Positions 25,500-33,938 are shown, numbered from the stretch's first letter. The stretch is DNA of 44,149 nt from Candidatus Latescibacterota bacterium (GCA_022827835.1 JAJEIO010000013.1:1-44149), one strand, 5' to 3'. Notes: generated by a model not told the origin, from the sequence alone. A program made the numbers and translations.

Positions 25500-26306
25500 T
25501 CATAGGTCGTACTCCCCGCGCGCATTCCAGCCTGGGTACTGCTCTTCGAGGCGGGCCAGCGTCTCTTGGGTGTAGTATTCGTGGCCGGGTGGCGGAAAGC
25601 GGAAGAGTGCTCGTTCGCGCGCCGAAAGCCGGCCGATAAAGGCCCGGAAGTGATCGTGCATCCCTCGGTTGGTAAAGCTGCTCACGCCCTCCCAGTAGTG
25701 GTCGGCGCGGCCGTAGATCCGGGTGGCAGAATAGCGCTGCCCCTCGCTGCCCTTGAACACGGTCGCCGAGTGCCAGAGGTGGGTGTTGAAGATCATGATC
25801 GTGCCCGCCGATACGGTCAGCAAAATCCGCTTGCTCAGGTCCTGGCCATAGGGCTTGGGCACGATCTGCATCGGCGCTTGGTTTTCGTCCACGGCCTCGG
25901 GAAAGTACCAAGTGCTGATCTGTCCGTAGCGCCGGTCGGATGTGGGAGGCAGGAGCGAGTTGTTGCCATTGTCGATGTGCAGGCCCGGCTGCTCGGCTCC
26001 GGGGTCGGGGTAGCGCGCCCAGTTGTGGGCGTAGCGGAAGAAGATGTCCTCGGTGTCGAGCACCCGCTGGACGAACTCGATGAGATCCCAATCGAGGATG
26101 AATTCATTGAAGAGCATATCGGCGTAGGGAAAGTCGTCCGTTAAGCGCCGCCTTGCGGGAGGATCGGCGGCGATCACCTCCCAAGGGGGGAGAGTCTGGC
26201 GGATGGCTGCGGCGATCTGGGCCCGGCGTTCCTCTGGATAGAAATTCTCTACGACCACAAAGCCCTGTTCTACAAAAGTCTGGAAATGATCGTCTGTTAG
26301 TTTCAT
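25500..26306 (-). CDS. Phytanoyl-CoA dioxygenase (PhyH) family oxygenase 1
   Basis: The product is 268 aa. The start at 26306 is preceded by GGAGGAGGGAGC. It shows the double-stranded beta-helix Fe(II)/2-oxoglutarate dioxygenase pattern: HxD at H110/D112 (GLHIDNGNNS), a distal His in FNTHLWHSATVF (H176/H179) and Arg191 as a candidate 2-oxoglutarate ligand. The N-terminal FVEQGFVVVENFYPEE is typical of PhyH proteins. The expected reaction is hydroxylation with oxidative decarboxylation of 2-oxoglutarate in the cytoplasm; the substrate is unknown. It is divergent from the NHL-repeat gene with a shared intergenic region. Confidence 0.85.
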   Translation of the reverse strand: MKLTDDHFQTFVEQGFVVVENFYPEERRAQIAAAIRQTLPPWEVIAADPPARRRLTDDFPYADMLFNEFILDWDLIEFVQRVLDTEDIFFRYAHNWARYPDPGAEQPGLHIDNGNNSLLPPTSDRRYGQISTWYFPEAVDENQAPMQIVPKPYGQDLSKRILLTVSAGTIMIFNTHLWHSATVFKGSEGQRYSATRIYGRADHYWEGVSSFTNRGMHDHFRAFIGRLSARERALFRFPPPGHEYYTQETLARLEEQYPGWNARGEYDL

Positions 26307-26338
26307 GCTCCCTCCTCCGCGTTTTTGTTTGCGCTTGG

Positions 26339-26367
26339 ATTATACAGTCAAAGCTGCTCCTTGCCTA
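26339..26367 (-). promoter_or_regulatory. Putative sigma-70 promoter of the PhyH gene at 26306
   Basis: Minus strand: TAGGCA (26362-26367), a 17-nt spacer, then a perfect TATAAT (26339-26344), 33 nt upstream of the ATG. It lies in the 125-nt gap between divergent genes. Confidence 0.55.
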
Positions 26368-26431
26368 TTGCAGGCCGCCGTCCGTATTACCAATATACAT
26401 TGATATGTTCTCCCTAACCGCGAGGAATGCC

Positions 26432-27280
26432 ATGAGTGCTACCTATAATTACGAAGTAGTCGAACACTGGGGCCTAGGCCCCCAAGGCCGCCCCATGGGC
26501 GGCGTCGTGCCCGGAGTGGCCGCCGATAGCCAAGGACGGGTCTTTGTGGGCCGCCGTCACCCGCCCGCCCTGCTGGTCTATGATCGCGATGGAGTCTATA
26601 TCGACACTTGGGGGGCCGATCTGCTGGGAAACCCCCACCTCCTGTGGGTTGACGGCGAGGACCAGGTGTACGTGGCCGACACCGACGGCCACACCATCCG
26701 CTGCTTTAATCCGCAGGGAGAAGTGGTCCACACGTGGGGCACGCCGGGCGTGCCGGGCGCGCCCGACCAGCCCTTTAACCAGCCCACGAAAGCCATGCGC
26801 GGCCCTTCTGGGGATTTGTACGTGGCCGATGGGTACGGCCAATACCGCATCCACCGCATTTCGGACGCGGGAGAGTTGGTCCATTCGTGGGGATCTGCGG
26901 GCACGGGTCCGGGTCAATTCGCCCTGCCCCACAGCCTGTGGGTTGACCGCGACGAGCGCGTCTGGGCCGTTGATCGCGAAAACAACCGCATCCAGCGCTT
27001 TGACTCCGAGGGCCGCTACTTGGACGAGTGGACCGACTTGGTAATGCCCATGGATCTCTTCATTACCCCGGACGATACAGTGTACATAGTCGAGGCCCCG
27101 TCGCGCGTTAGCATCTTCGACATAGAGGGGCAGTTGCTGGCCCGCTGGGGCGAGGATGGCTCGGCTCCGGGGCAATTCGCCGACTCTCCGCACAGCATTT
27201 GGGTAGATGAGGAAGGCTCGCTGTACACCGGCGAAGTAGCCACCCTGCACGATAGGGTGCAGAAGTTCCGCCGCGTTTAG
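26432..27280 (+). CDS. NHL-repeat beta-propeller protein
   Basis: The product is 282 aa from ATG 26432 (GAGGA 7 nt upstream); the frame is open further upstream but without a better start. Six NHL-type blades can be read (GVAADSQGRVFVGRRHPPALLVYDRDG, LWVDGEDQVYVADTDGHTIRCFNPQG, MRGPSGDLYVADGYGQYRIHRIS, LWVDRDERVWAVDRENNRIQRFDSEG, and two more). There is no signal peptide. NHL propellers of this compact type resemble peptidyl-alpha-hydroxyglycine alpha-amidating lyases and hydrolytic propellers, but no catalytic residue set can be assigned. It is followed after 29 nt by an SMP-30 gene and probably forms an operon with it and the downstream dehydrogenase and peptidase genes. Confidence 0.8.
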   Translation: MSATYNYEVVEHWGLGPQGRPMGGVVPGVAADSQGRVFVGRRHPPALLVYDRDGVYIDTWGADLLGNPHLLWVDGEDQVYVADTDGHTIRCFNPQGEVVHTWGTPGVPGAPDQPFNQPTKAMRGPSGDLYVADGYGQYRIHRISDAGELVHSWGSAGTGPGQFALPHSLWVDRDERVWAVDRENNRIQRFDSEGRYLDEWTDLVMPMDLFITPDDTVYIVEAPSRVSIFDIEGQLLARWGEDGSAPGQFADSPHSIWVDEEGSLYTGEVATLHDRVQKFRRV

Positions 27281-27309
27281 AAGCTGCTAATTTTAATCGG
27301 GAAGATGAT

Positions 27310-28251
27310 ATGGAACTTGTGAGGTATCCAGACAGCCGCATTGAGGTGCTCGACGAGCGCTTTGCCAAGTACAAGCTGGCCAATGCCGCCCTTGAAATGC
27401 TCTGGACCGGTGGGCGCTGGCTCGAAGGCCCCGCGTGGTTTGGCGACGGCCGCTATCTACTGTTCAGCGACATACCCAACAACCGCATTCTCAAGTGGGA
27501 AGAAGAGACCGGGGAGGTCTCGGTCTTCCGCAAACCATCGAACAACACCAACGGCAACACGCGCGATCTCCAAGGGCGATTGCTGTCGTGCGAACACGAC
27601 GCGCGCCGAGTCACGCGGACGGAATACGACGGTTCAATCACTGTGTTGATGGACCAGTTCGAGGGCAAGCCGTTGAACGCCCCCAACGACATCGTGGTAA
27701 AGTCCGATGGATCGATCTGGTTTACGGACCCCGGTTACGGCATTCTAATGGACTACGAGGGGCATCGGGATGAATTCGAGAATGCCGCCAATGTGTACCG
27801 TCTCGACCCAGACACGGGGGAAGCGACGGTGGTGGCTGGAGATTTCCAGCGGCCCAATGGCCTGTGCTTCAGCCCGGATGAGTCGCTGCTCTACATCGTC
27901 GATACCGGGCGCTCCGACGGCCCCGAATACCCCACCCACATCCGCGTTTTCGATGTCCACGGCGACCGCCTTGCAAACGGGCGCGTGTTCGCAGACATGG
28001 GGCTTGGCTCGTCGGACGGGGTCCGCACCGATGTGGATGGCAACCTGTGGTCGGGGGCCTGTTGGGGAGGCGAGGGTTATGACGGCGTGCATTGTTTTGC
28101 TCCCGACGGCACCTTGATCGGCAAGATCCACCTGCCAGCGCCCTGCGCCAACCTCTGCTTCGGCGGCGCGAAAAAGAACCGGCTGTTCATAACTTGTTCG
28201 CAGTCGCTGTTTTCGGTGTTCGTCGAGACGAACGGGGCTCAGAAACCGTAG
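27310..28251 (+). CDS. SMP-30/gluconolactonase family protein
   Basis: The product is 313 aa. The pattern LEGPAWFGDGRYLLFSDIPNNRILKW (E39 as the first metal ligand), APNDIVVKSDGSIWFTDPGYG (Asn ligand), RPNGLCFSPDESLLYIVDTG and SSDGVRTDVDGNLW (Asp ligand) matches calcium- or zinc-dependent sugar lactonases. The expected role is to open aldonolactones to aldonic acids in the cytoplasm. In this context it would follow a sugar dehydrogenase, for which the SDR at 32548 is a candidate, and precede the enolase-superfamily dehydratase at 36856 (inference). GGGAAGATGAT precedes the start. Confidence 0.85.
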   Translation: MELVRYPDSRIEVLDERFAKYKLANAALEMLWTGGRWLEGPAWFGDGRYLLFSDIPNNRILKWEEETGEVSVFRKPSNNTNGNTRDLQGRLLSCEHDARRVTRTEYDGSITVLMDQFEGKPLNAPNDIVVKSDGSIWFTDPGYGILMDYEGHRDEFENAANVYRLDPDTGEATVVAGDFQRPNGLCFSPDESLLYIVDTGRSDGPEYPTHIRVFDVHGDRLANGRVFADMGLGSSDGVRTDVDGNLWSGACWGGEGYDGVHCFAPDGTLIGKIHLPAPCANLCFGGAKKNRLFITCSQSLFSVFVETNGAQKP

Positions 28252-28312
28252 GGGATTACACCTGAACTCGCCGACATCGAAGTTGACCAAACGCGACTGG
28301 GAGGACCAAACT

Positions 28313-29791
28313 ATGACCCCAACAGACGCCATTCCCATTCTTATCGGCGAGCACTGGATAACGCCGGAAGTCGAGGCCCACACGCCGGTGTACCGTCCCG
28401 CCACTGGGGAAGTGATTGGACGCACGCCGCAGTGCGACCGCGTCGAAGTCGATCTAGCGGTGGAGGCCGCGAGCCGGGCCTTTGCGGGCTGGTCGGCGAC
28501 GCCAGCGCCGGAACGGGCGCGGGTTTTGTTCCGCTACCGCGAGCTGCTGGAGGAGCAGTTTGAGAATCTGGCCGAGATCCTCTGCCGAGAGAACGGCAAG
28601 ACTCGCGAGGAGGCGCGGGGCGACGTGCGCCGCGGTATTGAGGTTGTCGAGCTGGCTTGTGGTATCGGCCAGATGGCTAAGGGCGAGGTGTTACCGGAGC
28701 TGGCTGCTGGCATTGACGGTGCTGCCACGCGCGAGCCAGTGGGAGTGTGCGCTGGCATCACGCCGTTCAATTTCCCGGCCATGGTGCCCATGTGGATGTA
28801 CCCGTTGGCCATTGCCTGCGGCAATTGCTTCGTGCTGAAGCCGAGCGAAAAGGTGCCGTTTACGGCCAACCATTTGGCAGAGTTGTTCATTGAGGCGGGG
28901 CTCCCGCCGGGGGTGCTGAATGTCGTGCACGGCGGTCGGGATGTGGTCGAAGCTCTCTGTCGGCACCCCGGCGTTGCGGCGATTTCCTTCGTCGGTTCGT
29001 CGCCGGTGGCGCGCCGGGTGTACGAGCTGACCGGGCAGACGGGCAAGCGCTGTCAGGCGGCGGGCGGAGCCAAAAACGTGCTTCTTGTCATGCCCGATGC
29101 GGTCGAGTCCGGCCTGTTTGGCGAGGCGGCCGCGGCAGATCCGGCGCTGAACGCGGTTATGCACTCGGCCTTTGGCTGTGCTGGCCAGCGCTGCATGGCC
29201 GGCTCTCTGCTGATGGGCATCGGCGACGCTAACGACGGTCTGCGCGACCAACTGGCCTCTGCTATGGATACGATGACGGTGGGGGATACGCTGCGCGACG
29301 ATGTGGACATGGGGCCGGTCATCGACGGTGCTGCCCAGCAGCGCCTCGTCGGCCGCATCGCCGATGCTACTTCGGCAGATCTGGCTGTGGTGCGCGATGG
29401 GCGCGAAGGCGTGCCGGAGACCGGCTTCTACGTCGGGCCGACTCTGCTCGACGGCGTGAATCCCGGTCATGGCTTGTTCGCGGAGGAGCTGTTTGGCCCG
29501 GTCTTGGGGCTGATGCGGCCCGAGACGCTGGACCAGGCGATCGATTGGATCAACCGCATCCCGTACGGCAATGCGGCGACTATTTTCACCCGCGATGGCG
29601 GTGCGGCGCGCACCTTTACGCGCGGTGTGGAGTGCGGCATGATCGGCGTGAACGTGGGCGTGCCGGCACCCATGGCCCTGTTCTCTTTTTCCGGCTGGGA
29701 CCAGTCGTTCTTCGGCGATCTGCATGTGCAGGGGACCGAGGGGATTCTATTCTACACGCGGCAGAAGACGGTGTTGTCGCGGTGGCCTTGA
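28313..29791 (+). CDS. mmsA: CoA-acylating methylmalonate-semialdehyde dehydrogenase-type ALDH
   Basis: The product is 492 aa from ATG 28313, chosen over an upstream TTG (28283) because GGGAGGA lies just before the ATG. Aldehyde dehydrogenase fold: GVCAGITPFNFPAMVPMWM, LKPSEKVPFTA, ISFVGSSPVARRVYE and catalytic Cys294 in CAGQRCMA. The conserved ALDH general-base Glu motif (LELGGKN) is replaced by AAGGAKN, as in MMSDH enzymes that pass the acyl group to CoA rather than to water. The reaction would be malonate- or methylmalonate-semialdehyde plus CoA and NAD to acetyl- or propionyl-CoA plus CO2. This fits degradation of inositol, valine, beta-alanine or similar compounds. It is translationally close to the M28 peptidase gene. 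Confidence 0.85.
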   Translation: MTPTDAIPILIGEHWITPEVEAHTPVYRPATGEVIGRTPQCDRVEVDLAVEAASRAFAGWSATPAPERARVLFRYRELLEEQFENLAEILCRENGKTREEARGDVRRGIEVVELACGIGQMAKGEVLPELAAGIDGAATREPVGVCAGITPFNFPAMVPMWMYPLAIACGNCFVLKPSEKVPFTANHLAELFIEAGLPPGVLNVVHGGRDVVEALCRHPGVAAISFVGSSPVARRVYELTGQTGKRCQAAGGAKNVLLVMPDAVESGLFGEAAAADPALNAVMHSAFGCAGQRCMAGSLLMGIGDANDGLRDQLASAMDTMTVGDTLRDDVDMGPVIDGAAQQRLVGRIADATSADLAVVRDGREGVPETGFYVGPTLLDGVNPGHGLFAEELFGPVLGLMRPETLDQAIDWINRIPYGNAATIFTRDGGAARTFTRGVECGMIGVNVGVPAPMALFSFSGWDQSFFGDLHVQGTEGILFYTRQKTVLSRWP

Positions 29792-29798
29792 GGTAGCA

Positions 29799-31193
29799 AT
29801 GAGAAACAAAATCGAAGAAGCGATTGTCGCCGAGGTCGAGGCGCGGTCCGAGGCTTGGGAAAACTTGCTCGTGCTGGCCGACGACATCGGTATGCGCGTA
29901 GCTGGCAGCGAGGGGGAGGTTCGGGCGCGGGACTTCCTGCTGCAAACCTTTCAGCGCTATGGACTCGATCGCGTCCACTTGGAGCCGTTTGAGTACCGCG
30001 CTTGGCGGCCGCAGCGCGAGGAGTTGACCGTGGTAGCCCCGGAGGCAGGGCGCTCGATCCCGTGTCGGTGCGGAGGGCTGTCGCCTTCGACCCCGGAGCA
30101 GGGAGTGGAAGGGGAGGTTGTGTTTCTCGAACGCTGCGACGCCGAGGAGTTGGAGCAGCGGGCTGACGAAGTGAGCGGTCGCATTGCGGTGGCTCCCTAC
30201 TACCCCTTTGCCCGCCAGTTGAAGACGCCCTTGGCAGCGCGCTTCGGCGCGGTGGCACTGCTTGAGCACCGCAACTACGCTGGTGCCTTGCAGCCGGCCC
30301 GCACCTGTTGCTTCCAGCGGGTCGGCGATTTGCCGGTGGCCTCGATCAGTCTCGAAGACGCCGAATACCTCAAGCGTCTGCAGCAGCGGCGTGGACCAGT
30401 GCGGCTGCGGTTGGTGCTCGACAGCCGCATTGAGCCCAAGGAGTCGTGGAACGTGGTCGGCGAGTTGGCCGGGACTGAGCATCCTCAGCAAATATTGGTC
30501 TGCGGCGGCCACTACGACACTTGGCACGTAGGCCCCGGCGCTATTGACAACGCCGCGGGCGTGGTCGCCGTGGTCGAAGCAGCGCGCGCCCTCGCCGTAC
30601 ACCGCGAGCATCTGCGGCGCACGGTGCGATTCGTGGCCTTTGGGGTCGAGGAGTCGGGGCTGGTCGGGTCTTGGGCGTACACGCAGCGCCACGCCGGCGA
30701 ACTCGACGACACTTGGCTGATGATCAACAACGACGTCGGCGGCCGGCCCTCAGGGCTGGGAATTGCCGGGGCCGAGGATCTGCTGCCGGTTTTGGAGGCG
30801 GTGGCGAGCCGCGTGCGCGTGGATGGGCTCGAAAAGCCCTTCGGCGCGTCCTGCGGCACGACGAGTTGGGGCTCCGACCACTTCCCGTTCTTCACCCACG
30901 GCGTGCCCACCGTGGGGCTGGGCACGGAGTCGGTGTGGCCCGAGGATCGCTTCTATGGCCACAGCCAAGCCGACACCGCGGACAAGGTCTATCCCCAGGG
31001 CCTGAGCGAGTGCGCGGCGATCAACGTGCGGGTGCTGTTCGAGGTGGCCAACCTAGACGAGCGGCCGGCGCGACGGCGCACGCGGGAGGAGTTGGAGGCG
31101 TCCTTTGCCAGCACATCGCTGGCGGAAGCTGTCGAACTACTCGACTTGTGGCCGCCGGAGCGGGTGCTGGCGCGGTACTTCGAGGAGGGATGA
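29799..31193 (+). CDS. M28 family zinc aminopeptidase-like protein
   Basis: The product is 464 aa from ATG 29799, preceded by GAGG that overlaps the previous stop. M28 metal-site motifs are complete: GGHYDTW, GAIDNAAGVVAV, FGVEESGLVGSWAY (catalytic and metal Glu), NNDVGG and a final FYGHSQADTADKV His. A PA-like insert lies between about 90 and 210 (GRIAVAPYYPFARQLKTPLAARFGAVALLEHR). There is no signal peptide, so it is likely cytoplasmic. It would remove N-terminal residues from peptides or hydrolyse an amide. Its partners suggest a role in small-molecule catabolism. It converges with the Ldh2 gene (9-nt gap). Confidence 0.85.
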   Translation: MRNKIEEAIVAEVEARSEAWENLLVLADDIGMRVAGSEGEVRARDFLLQTFQRYGLDRVHLEPFEYRAWRPQREELTVVAPEAGRSIPCRCGGLSPSTPEQGVEGEVVFLERCDAEELEQRADEVSGRIAVAPYYPFARQLKTPLAARFGAVALLEHRNYAGALQPARTCCFQRVGDLPVASISLEDAEYLKRLQQRRGPVRLRLVLDSRIEPKESWNVVGELAGTEHPQQILVCGGHYDTWHVGPGAIDNAAGVVAVVEAARALAVHREHLRRTVRFVAFGVEESGLVGSWAYTQRHAGELDDTWLMINNDVGGRPSGLGIAGAEDLLPVLEAVASRVRVDGLEKPFGASCGTTSWGSDHFPFFTHGVPTVGLGTESVWPEDRFYGHSQADTADKVYPQGLSECAAINVRVLFEVANLDERPARRRTREELEASFASTSLAEAVELLDLWPPERVLARYFEEG

Positions 31194-31202
31194 AGCGGCT
31201 GC

Positions 31203-32279
31203 TCAGCCCAAGTCCAGATTGAAATCCGCGGGGTCGAGACCGCTGTCTTCGGCCAGTCCTCGCAGGCTGATCAGGACGTCCTCGGGCATGACAATACCCT
31301 CGGCTAGCGCTTGCTCCCGGTTGTTCCACTCGATCTCGCCCGGCAGGAAGATAGTCCCGCCTTTGGCTGGAGAAGCGCCCTTGATTTCTTTGCACATGAC
31401 GTCCATGCGGGCGTGGAATTCCTCCAGCGGCATCATCGCGCCGACGTCAATGGCGACAAAGGCGTGACCTTGGTTTGAAGGCTCGTCTGTGTCTGCCACC
31501 CAACTTTGGACGCTGCTCATCATTGCCGCGCCGCTAAGGGTGGCCGTTAGCAACTCTACCAGCACGGCCAATCCGTACCCTTTGTGCCCGGCCATGGGCA
31601 ACTGCGCCCCTTTTTCCGGAAATTCGGTGGGATCGGTCGTTGGGATGCCCTCTTCATCTACCAGCCAGGTGTCGGGAATGCTGCGCCCTTCGTTTTTGGC
31701 GGCGAATATTTTGGTCGCCGCAACCGCACTGGTGGCGATGTCGAGCATGACGGTGCGGTCGGTGCCGGTGGGTGCGGCGTAGGCGATCGGGTTGGTTCCC
31801 AGAACTCTACTCTTACCGCCGGGCACGGTCATGCAGGGTTCTACATTGCACATGGACAGACCGATCATGTCGTTTTCGGCGATCATGTTGGCGTAAAAGC
31901 CGGCGGCACCGTAGTGGCTGCTGCCTCGAATGCCGATGTAGCACATGCCGCTTTGGCGGGCTTTGGCAACGGCCAACTCAACGGCGCGGCAGGAGATGGC
32001 GGGTGGCATGCCGTCGCAGGCGTCGATAATGGCCCAGGATGGTCCATCAGCGACGATTTTCTCTTTTGCGGTTGCGACCAAACGGCCGCGCCGCGCATTT
32101 TGCATCAGGCCGCGGATCTGCCGGGTGCCGTGCGTAAAGGTGCCCCAAGTGTCGGTGGTGACGAAGACGTGGGCGCTGAGTGCGGCGTCTTCTTGGCTGA
32201 GGCCGGCTTTGACCATGGCGGCGGTGCAAAAAGCCTTCAGGTCGTCCGGTTGGATGTTTTGGCGAGTAGATTCGGTCAA
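31203..32279 (-). CDS. Ldh2-family malate/L-lactate/ureidoglycolate dehydrogenase
   Basis: The product is 358 aa. The start is TTG at 32279, selected because AAAGGAG lies 8 nt upstream and the protein begins at the expected family position. Signature segments: FVTTDTWGTFTHGTRQ, GIRGSSHYGAAGFYANM, TNPIAYAAPTGTDRTVMLDIATS and GHKGYGLAVLVELLTA. Members oxidise or reduce 2-hydroxy/2-oxo acids with NAD(P) and use a conserved His pair. In this island it may process a 2-keto sugar acid (inference). It is divergent from the SDR gene across a 268-nt gap that contains an inverted repeat. Confidence 0.85.
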   Translation of the reverse strand: MTESTRQNIQPDDLKAFCTAAMVKAGLSQEDAALSAHVFVTTDTWGTFTHGTRQIRGLMQNARRGRLVATAKEKIVADGPSWAIIDACDGMPPAISCRAVELAVAKARQSGMCYIGIRGSSHYGAAGFYANMIAENDMIGLSMCNVEPCMTVPGGKSRVLGTNPIAYAAPTGTDRTVMLDIATSAVAATKIFAAKNEGRSIPDTWLVDEEGIPTTDPTEFPEKGAQLPMAGHKGYGLAVLVELLTATLSGAAMMSSVQSWVADTDEPSNQGHAFVAIDVGAMMPLEEFHARMDVMCKEIKGASPAKGGTIFLPGEIEWNNREQALAEGIVMPEDVLISLRGLAEDSGLDPADFNLDLG

Positions 32280-32352
32280 TGGATTGGCTCCTTTTTAGTT
32301 AGTGCGTGGTTTGTGCTATGTGCGCTATGGATAAAGAGATTTTTGGCGGCCC

Positions 32353-32409
32353 AGTCAAGGAAGGGTGCCATCTGTTGGTGCCGACTTACAACGGAGCCGT
32401 TCCTTGACT
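32353..32409. repeat. Perfect 10-bp inverted repeat in a divergent intergenic region
   Basis: AGTCAAGGAA (32353-32362) and TTCCTTGACT (32400-32409) are exact inverted copies separated by 37 nt, between the divergent Ldh2 and SDR genes. This is the layout expected for a looped or dimeric operator controlling both genes. It could also be the leftover ends of a small mobile element. A shorter AGGGC...GCCCT hairpin lies just downstream. Confidence 0.4.
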
Positions 32410-32547
32410 AGTATGCGAAAGGGCCTTTTAATGCCCTGCATCAATCCGCTAGTTGGGCATCGCAGTCAGATCGCTGGTTGGGATATTGTTGCTCTCGGAC
32501 TAGAAGTCGATTCACTTACATCAGATGAACACTAGGAGAGACAGATT

Positions 32548-33333
32548 ATGAATGGTAGTACGGGGTTTGAGCAGTACGTAACGATGGAAGAATACCTCAA
32601 GGGTCGGCGCTGCATTATCACCGGCTCCAGTGGGACGATTGGCAAAATCTTTGCGACCTTTATTGCCTCGCGTGGCGGGGTCCCCATTCTGGTGGATGTG
32701 GTGCCGCAGGACGACACTGTGGAGGCGGTTGCGTCCTATGGTGGCGAGTACAGCGTCCATCGCGTGGACCTCAGCGATGTCGCGCAGATCAAGTCTTTCT
32801 ACGCTGAAATCGCCGAACAGTACGACGGCCTCGATCTGCTCATCAATAACGCTGGGCTGCTCAGCGAGGTAAAGTTGCTCGACATGACCGAGGACAACTG
32901 GGATCGCGTCCTCAATGTAAATGCAAAAGGCGCGGCTTTTATGAGCCAGGGCGCGGTCGGCTTGATGCAGCATGGCAGCGATGACCGGCAAATCATTAAT
33001 ATCGTGTCGCTGGCCGCACTGGTGGGCGGGCTGTACGTAGGGGCACCTTATGTTTGCAGCAAGGCGGCCCTGCTCGGTCTCAGCCGCAATTATACGGTGC
33101 AGGCGGGTAAGGAATTCGGGATTCGCGTCAATTCCATCAGCCCGGTTATTGTCAGCGGCCAGATGATTTCCAACACGCCGAGCGAGGCCATTGATGGGGT
33201 CAAAAATCTAATGAAGGTGTGGAATCAGGAAGTGCCTCCGGTGCATCTGCTTTACGTTTTTGAAATGCTGTGCAGGACTCCGTCGATGACGGGTAAAAAC
33301 ATCGTCCTCGACGGCGGCATTCTGCTGGAGTAG
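32548..33333 (+). CDS. Short-chain dehydrogenase/reductase (SDR)
   Basis: The product is 261 aa. Classical SDR motifs: TGSSGTIG (25-32) cofactor loop, D50 at the end of strand 2 (favours NAD), NNAG (100-103), and a catalytic set with Ser154, Tyr168 and Lys172 in YVCSK. AGGAGAG precedes the ATG. It is about 12 residues longer at the N-terminus than many SDRs. The likely substrate is a sugar or hydroxy acid, given the lactonase, dehydratase and aldehyde dehydrogenase nearby. Confidence 0.85.
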   Translation: MNGSTGFEQYVTMEEYLKGRRCIITGSSGTIGKIFATFIASRGGVPILVDVVPQDDTVEAVASYGGEYSVHRVDLSDVAQIKSFYAEIAEQYDGLDLLINNAGLLSEVKLLDMTEDNWDRVLNVNAKGAAFMSQGAVGLMQHGSDDRQIINIVSLAALVGGLYVGAPYVCSKAALLGLSRNYTVQAGKEFGIRVNSISPVIVSGQMISNTPSEAIDGVKNLMKVWNQEVPPVHLLYVFEMLCRTPSMTGKNIVLDGGILLE

Positions 33334-33343
33334 GGGCTGCCGC

Positions 33344-33412
33344 AATGAGCAGCAGCTTCTTGACTTCGACGAAATCGCCACCTTGGAGCCGGTAGAATAC
33401 AACTCCGACGAC
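33344..33412 (-). pseudogene. Relic of a T9SS type A-like C-terminal tail
   Basis: On the minus strand 23 codons read VVGVVFYRLQGGDFVEVKKLLLI (given here as its parts: VVGVV, FYRLQGGDF, VEVKKLLLI). This matches the ending of sorting-type tails (SGVYFYRLxAGxFVxxKKLLLLR). The usual upstream NPFN and WDG parts are missing, and the frame runs on past the normal Arg-stop. It is therefore a decayed fragment, in a 332-nt gap (33334-33665) without an intact gene. Confidence 0.5.
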
Positions 33413-33492
33413 AGGCGCGTAAACAACCCATCGGTGTGTGCTTGCCGACACAGTAGGAACCGCCCACAAGCCCCGCTACCAGACCAGCGACG

Positions 33493-33508
33493 CTGGCACG
33501 GATATTGC
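33493..33508 (+). promoter_or_regulatory. Candidate sigma-54 (-24/-12) promoter
   Basis: CTGGCACG-GATA-TTGC matches the sigma-54 core YTGGCACG-N4-TTGC fully, with the GG and GC dinucleotides 12 nt apart. The predicted start of transcription is near 33520, about 145 nt upstream of the small coiled-coil gene. No enhancer-binding-protein gene is nearby. Confidence 0.4.
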
Positions 33509-33665
33509 CTTTACAAAATGAGGACCGCCCGCTTGTTGCGTCTCTTTGGGGCGTTTCGCAGTCGGCCCCATGCAGCCGCCCCATCCTCGCAACCGTGCAA
33601 AGTAGCTTGGAAATTGACACCCCCCTATACTATCTAGTACTTTCGCTACAATAAGGATAACAGTT

Positions 33666-33917
33666 ATGACCAACCCGCCCCTGACCCCGGAAGAGCGTCT
33701 GTCGCGGCTTGAAGGCGTCTATGAGCATCTTGCCACGAAGGCCGATATCGCCCGGATTGAAGGCGAAATCAAGGCCGAAAGCACCCGGCTGGAAGGCGAA
33801 ATCAAGGGCGCGGTGGCCGAACTCAAAACCGAATTGCACAAGGGACTGAACCGCAACCTGTACATTACTATCGGTGCCGTTGTGGCGGTGGCGACGATTA
33901 TGAAATATCTGCCGTGA
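33666..33917 (+). CDS. Small coiled-coil protein with C-terminal transmembrane anchor
   Basis: The product is 83 aa. Residues about 8-60 are a charged coiled coil containing an 11-residue repeat (RIEGEIK...RLEGEIK); at DNA level the 16-mer GAAGGCGAAATCAAGG recurs 33 nt apart at 33759 and 33792. Residues 66-80 (LYITIGAVVAVATIM) form a single membrane helix at the very C-terminus, so it is probably tail-anchored with the coiled coil in the cytoplasm. AAGGA precedes the ATG. I know similar tiny coiled-coil/TM proteins from many bacteria (CCDC90/DUF1640-like in layout), but no function can be named. Confidence 0.7.
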   Translation: MTNPPLTPEERLSRLEGVYEHLATKADIARIEGEIKAESTRLEGEIKGAVAELKTELHKGLNRNLYITIGAVVAVATIMKYLP

Positions 33918-33938
33918 AGGGCTTAGGCGGACGTACTC

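Noticed and set aside
26356..26371. 12-mer TTGCCTATTGC-type sequence shared between 26361 and 39914
   Set aside because: In one place it is part of a -35 box on the minus strand and in the other part of the sigma-54 match on the plus strand. The flanks do not match, so chance is the simplest explanation.
28691..30692. Long minus-strand frames opposite the MMSDH-type and M28 genes
   Set aside because: No recognisable domain, extreme Arg/His content and full overlap with well-supported genes.
33615..33644. TTGACA upstream of the coiled-coil gene as a sigma-70 promoter
   Set aside because: The -35 is perfect but no acceptable -10 lies at 16-18 nt; TATACT is too close and TACAAT too far.
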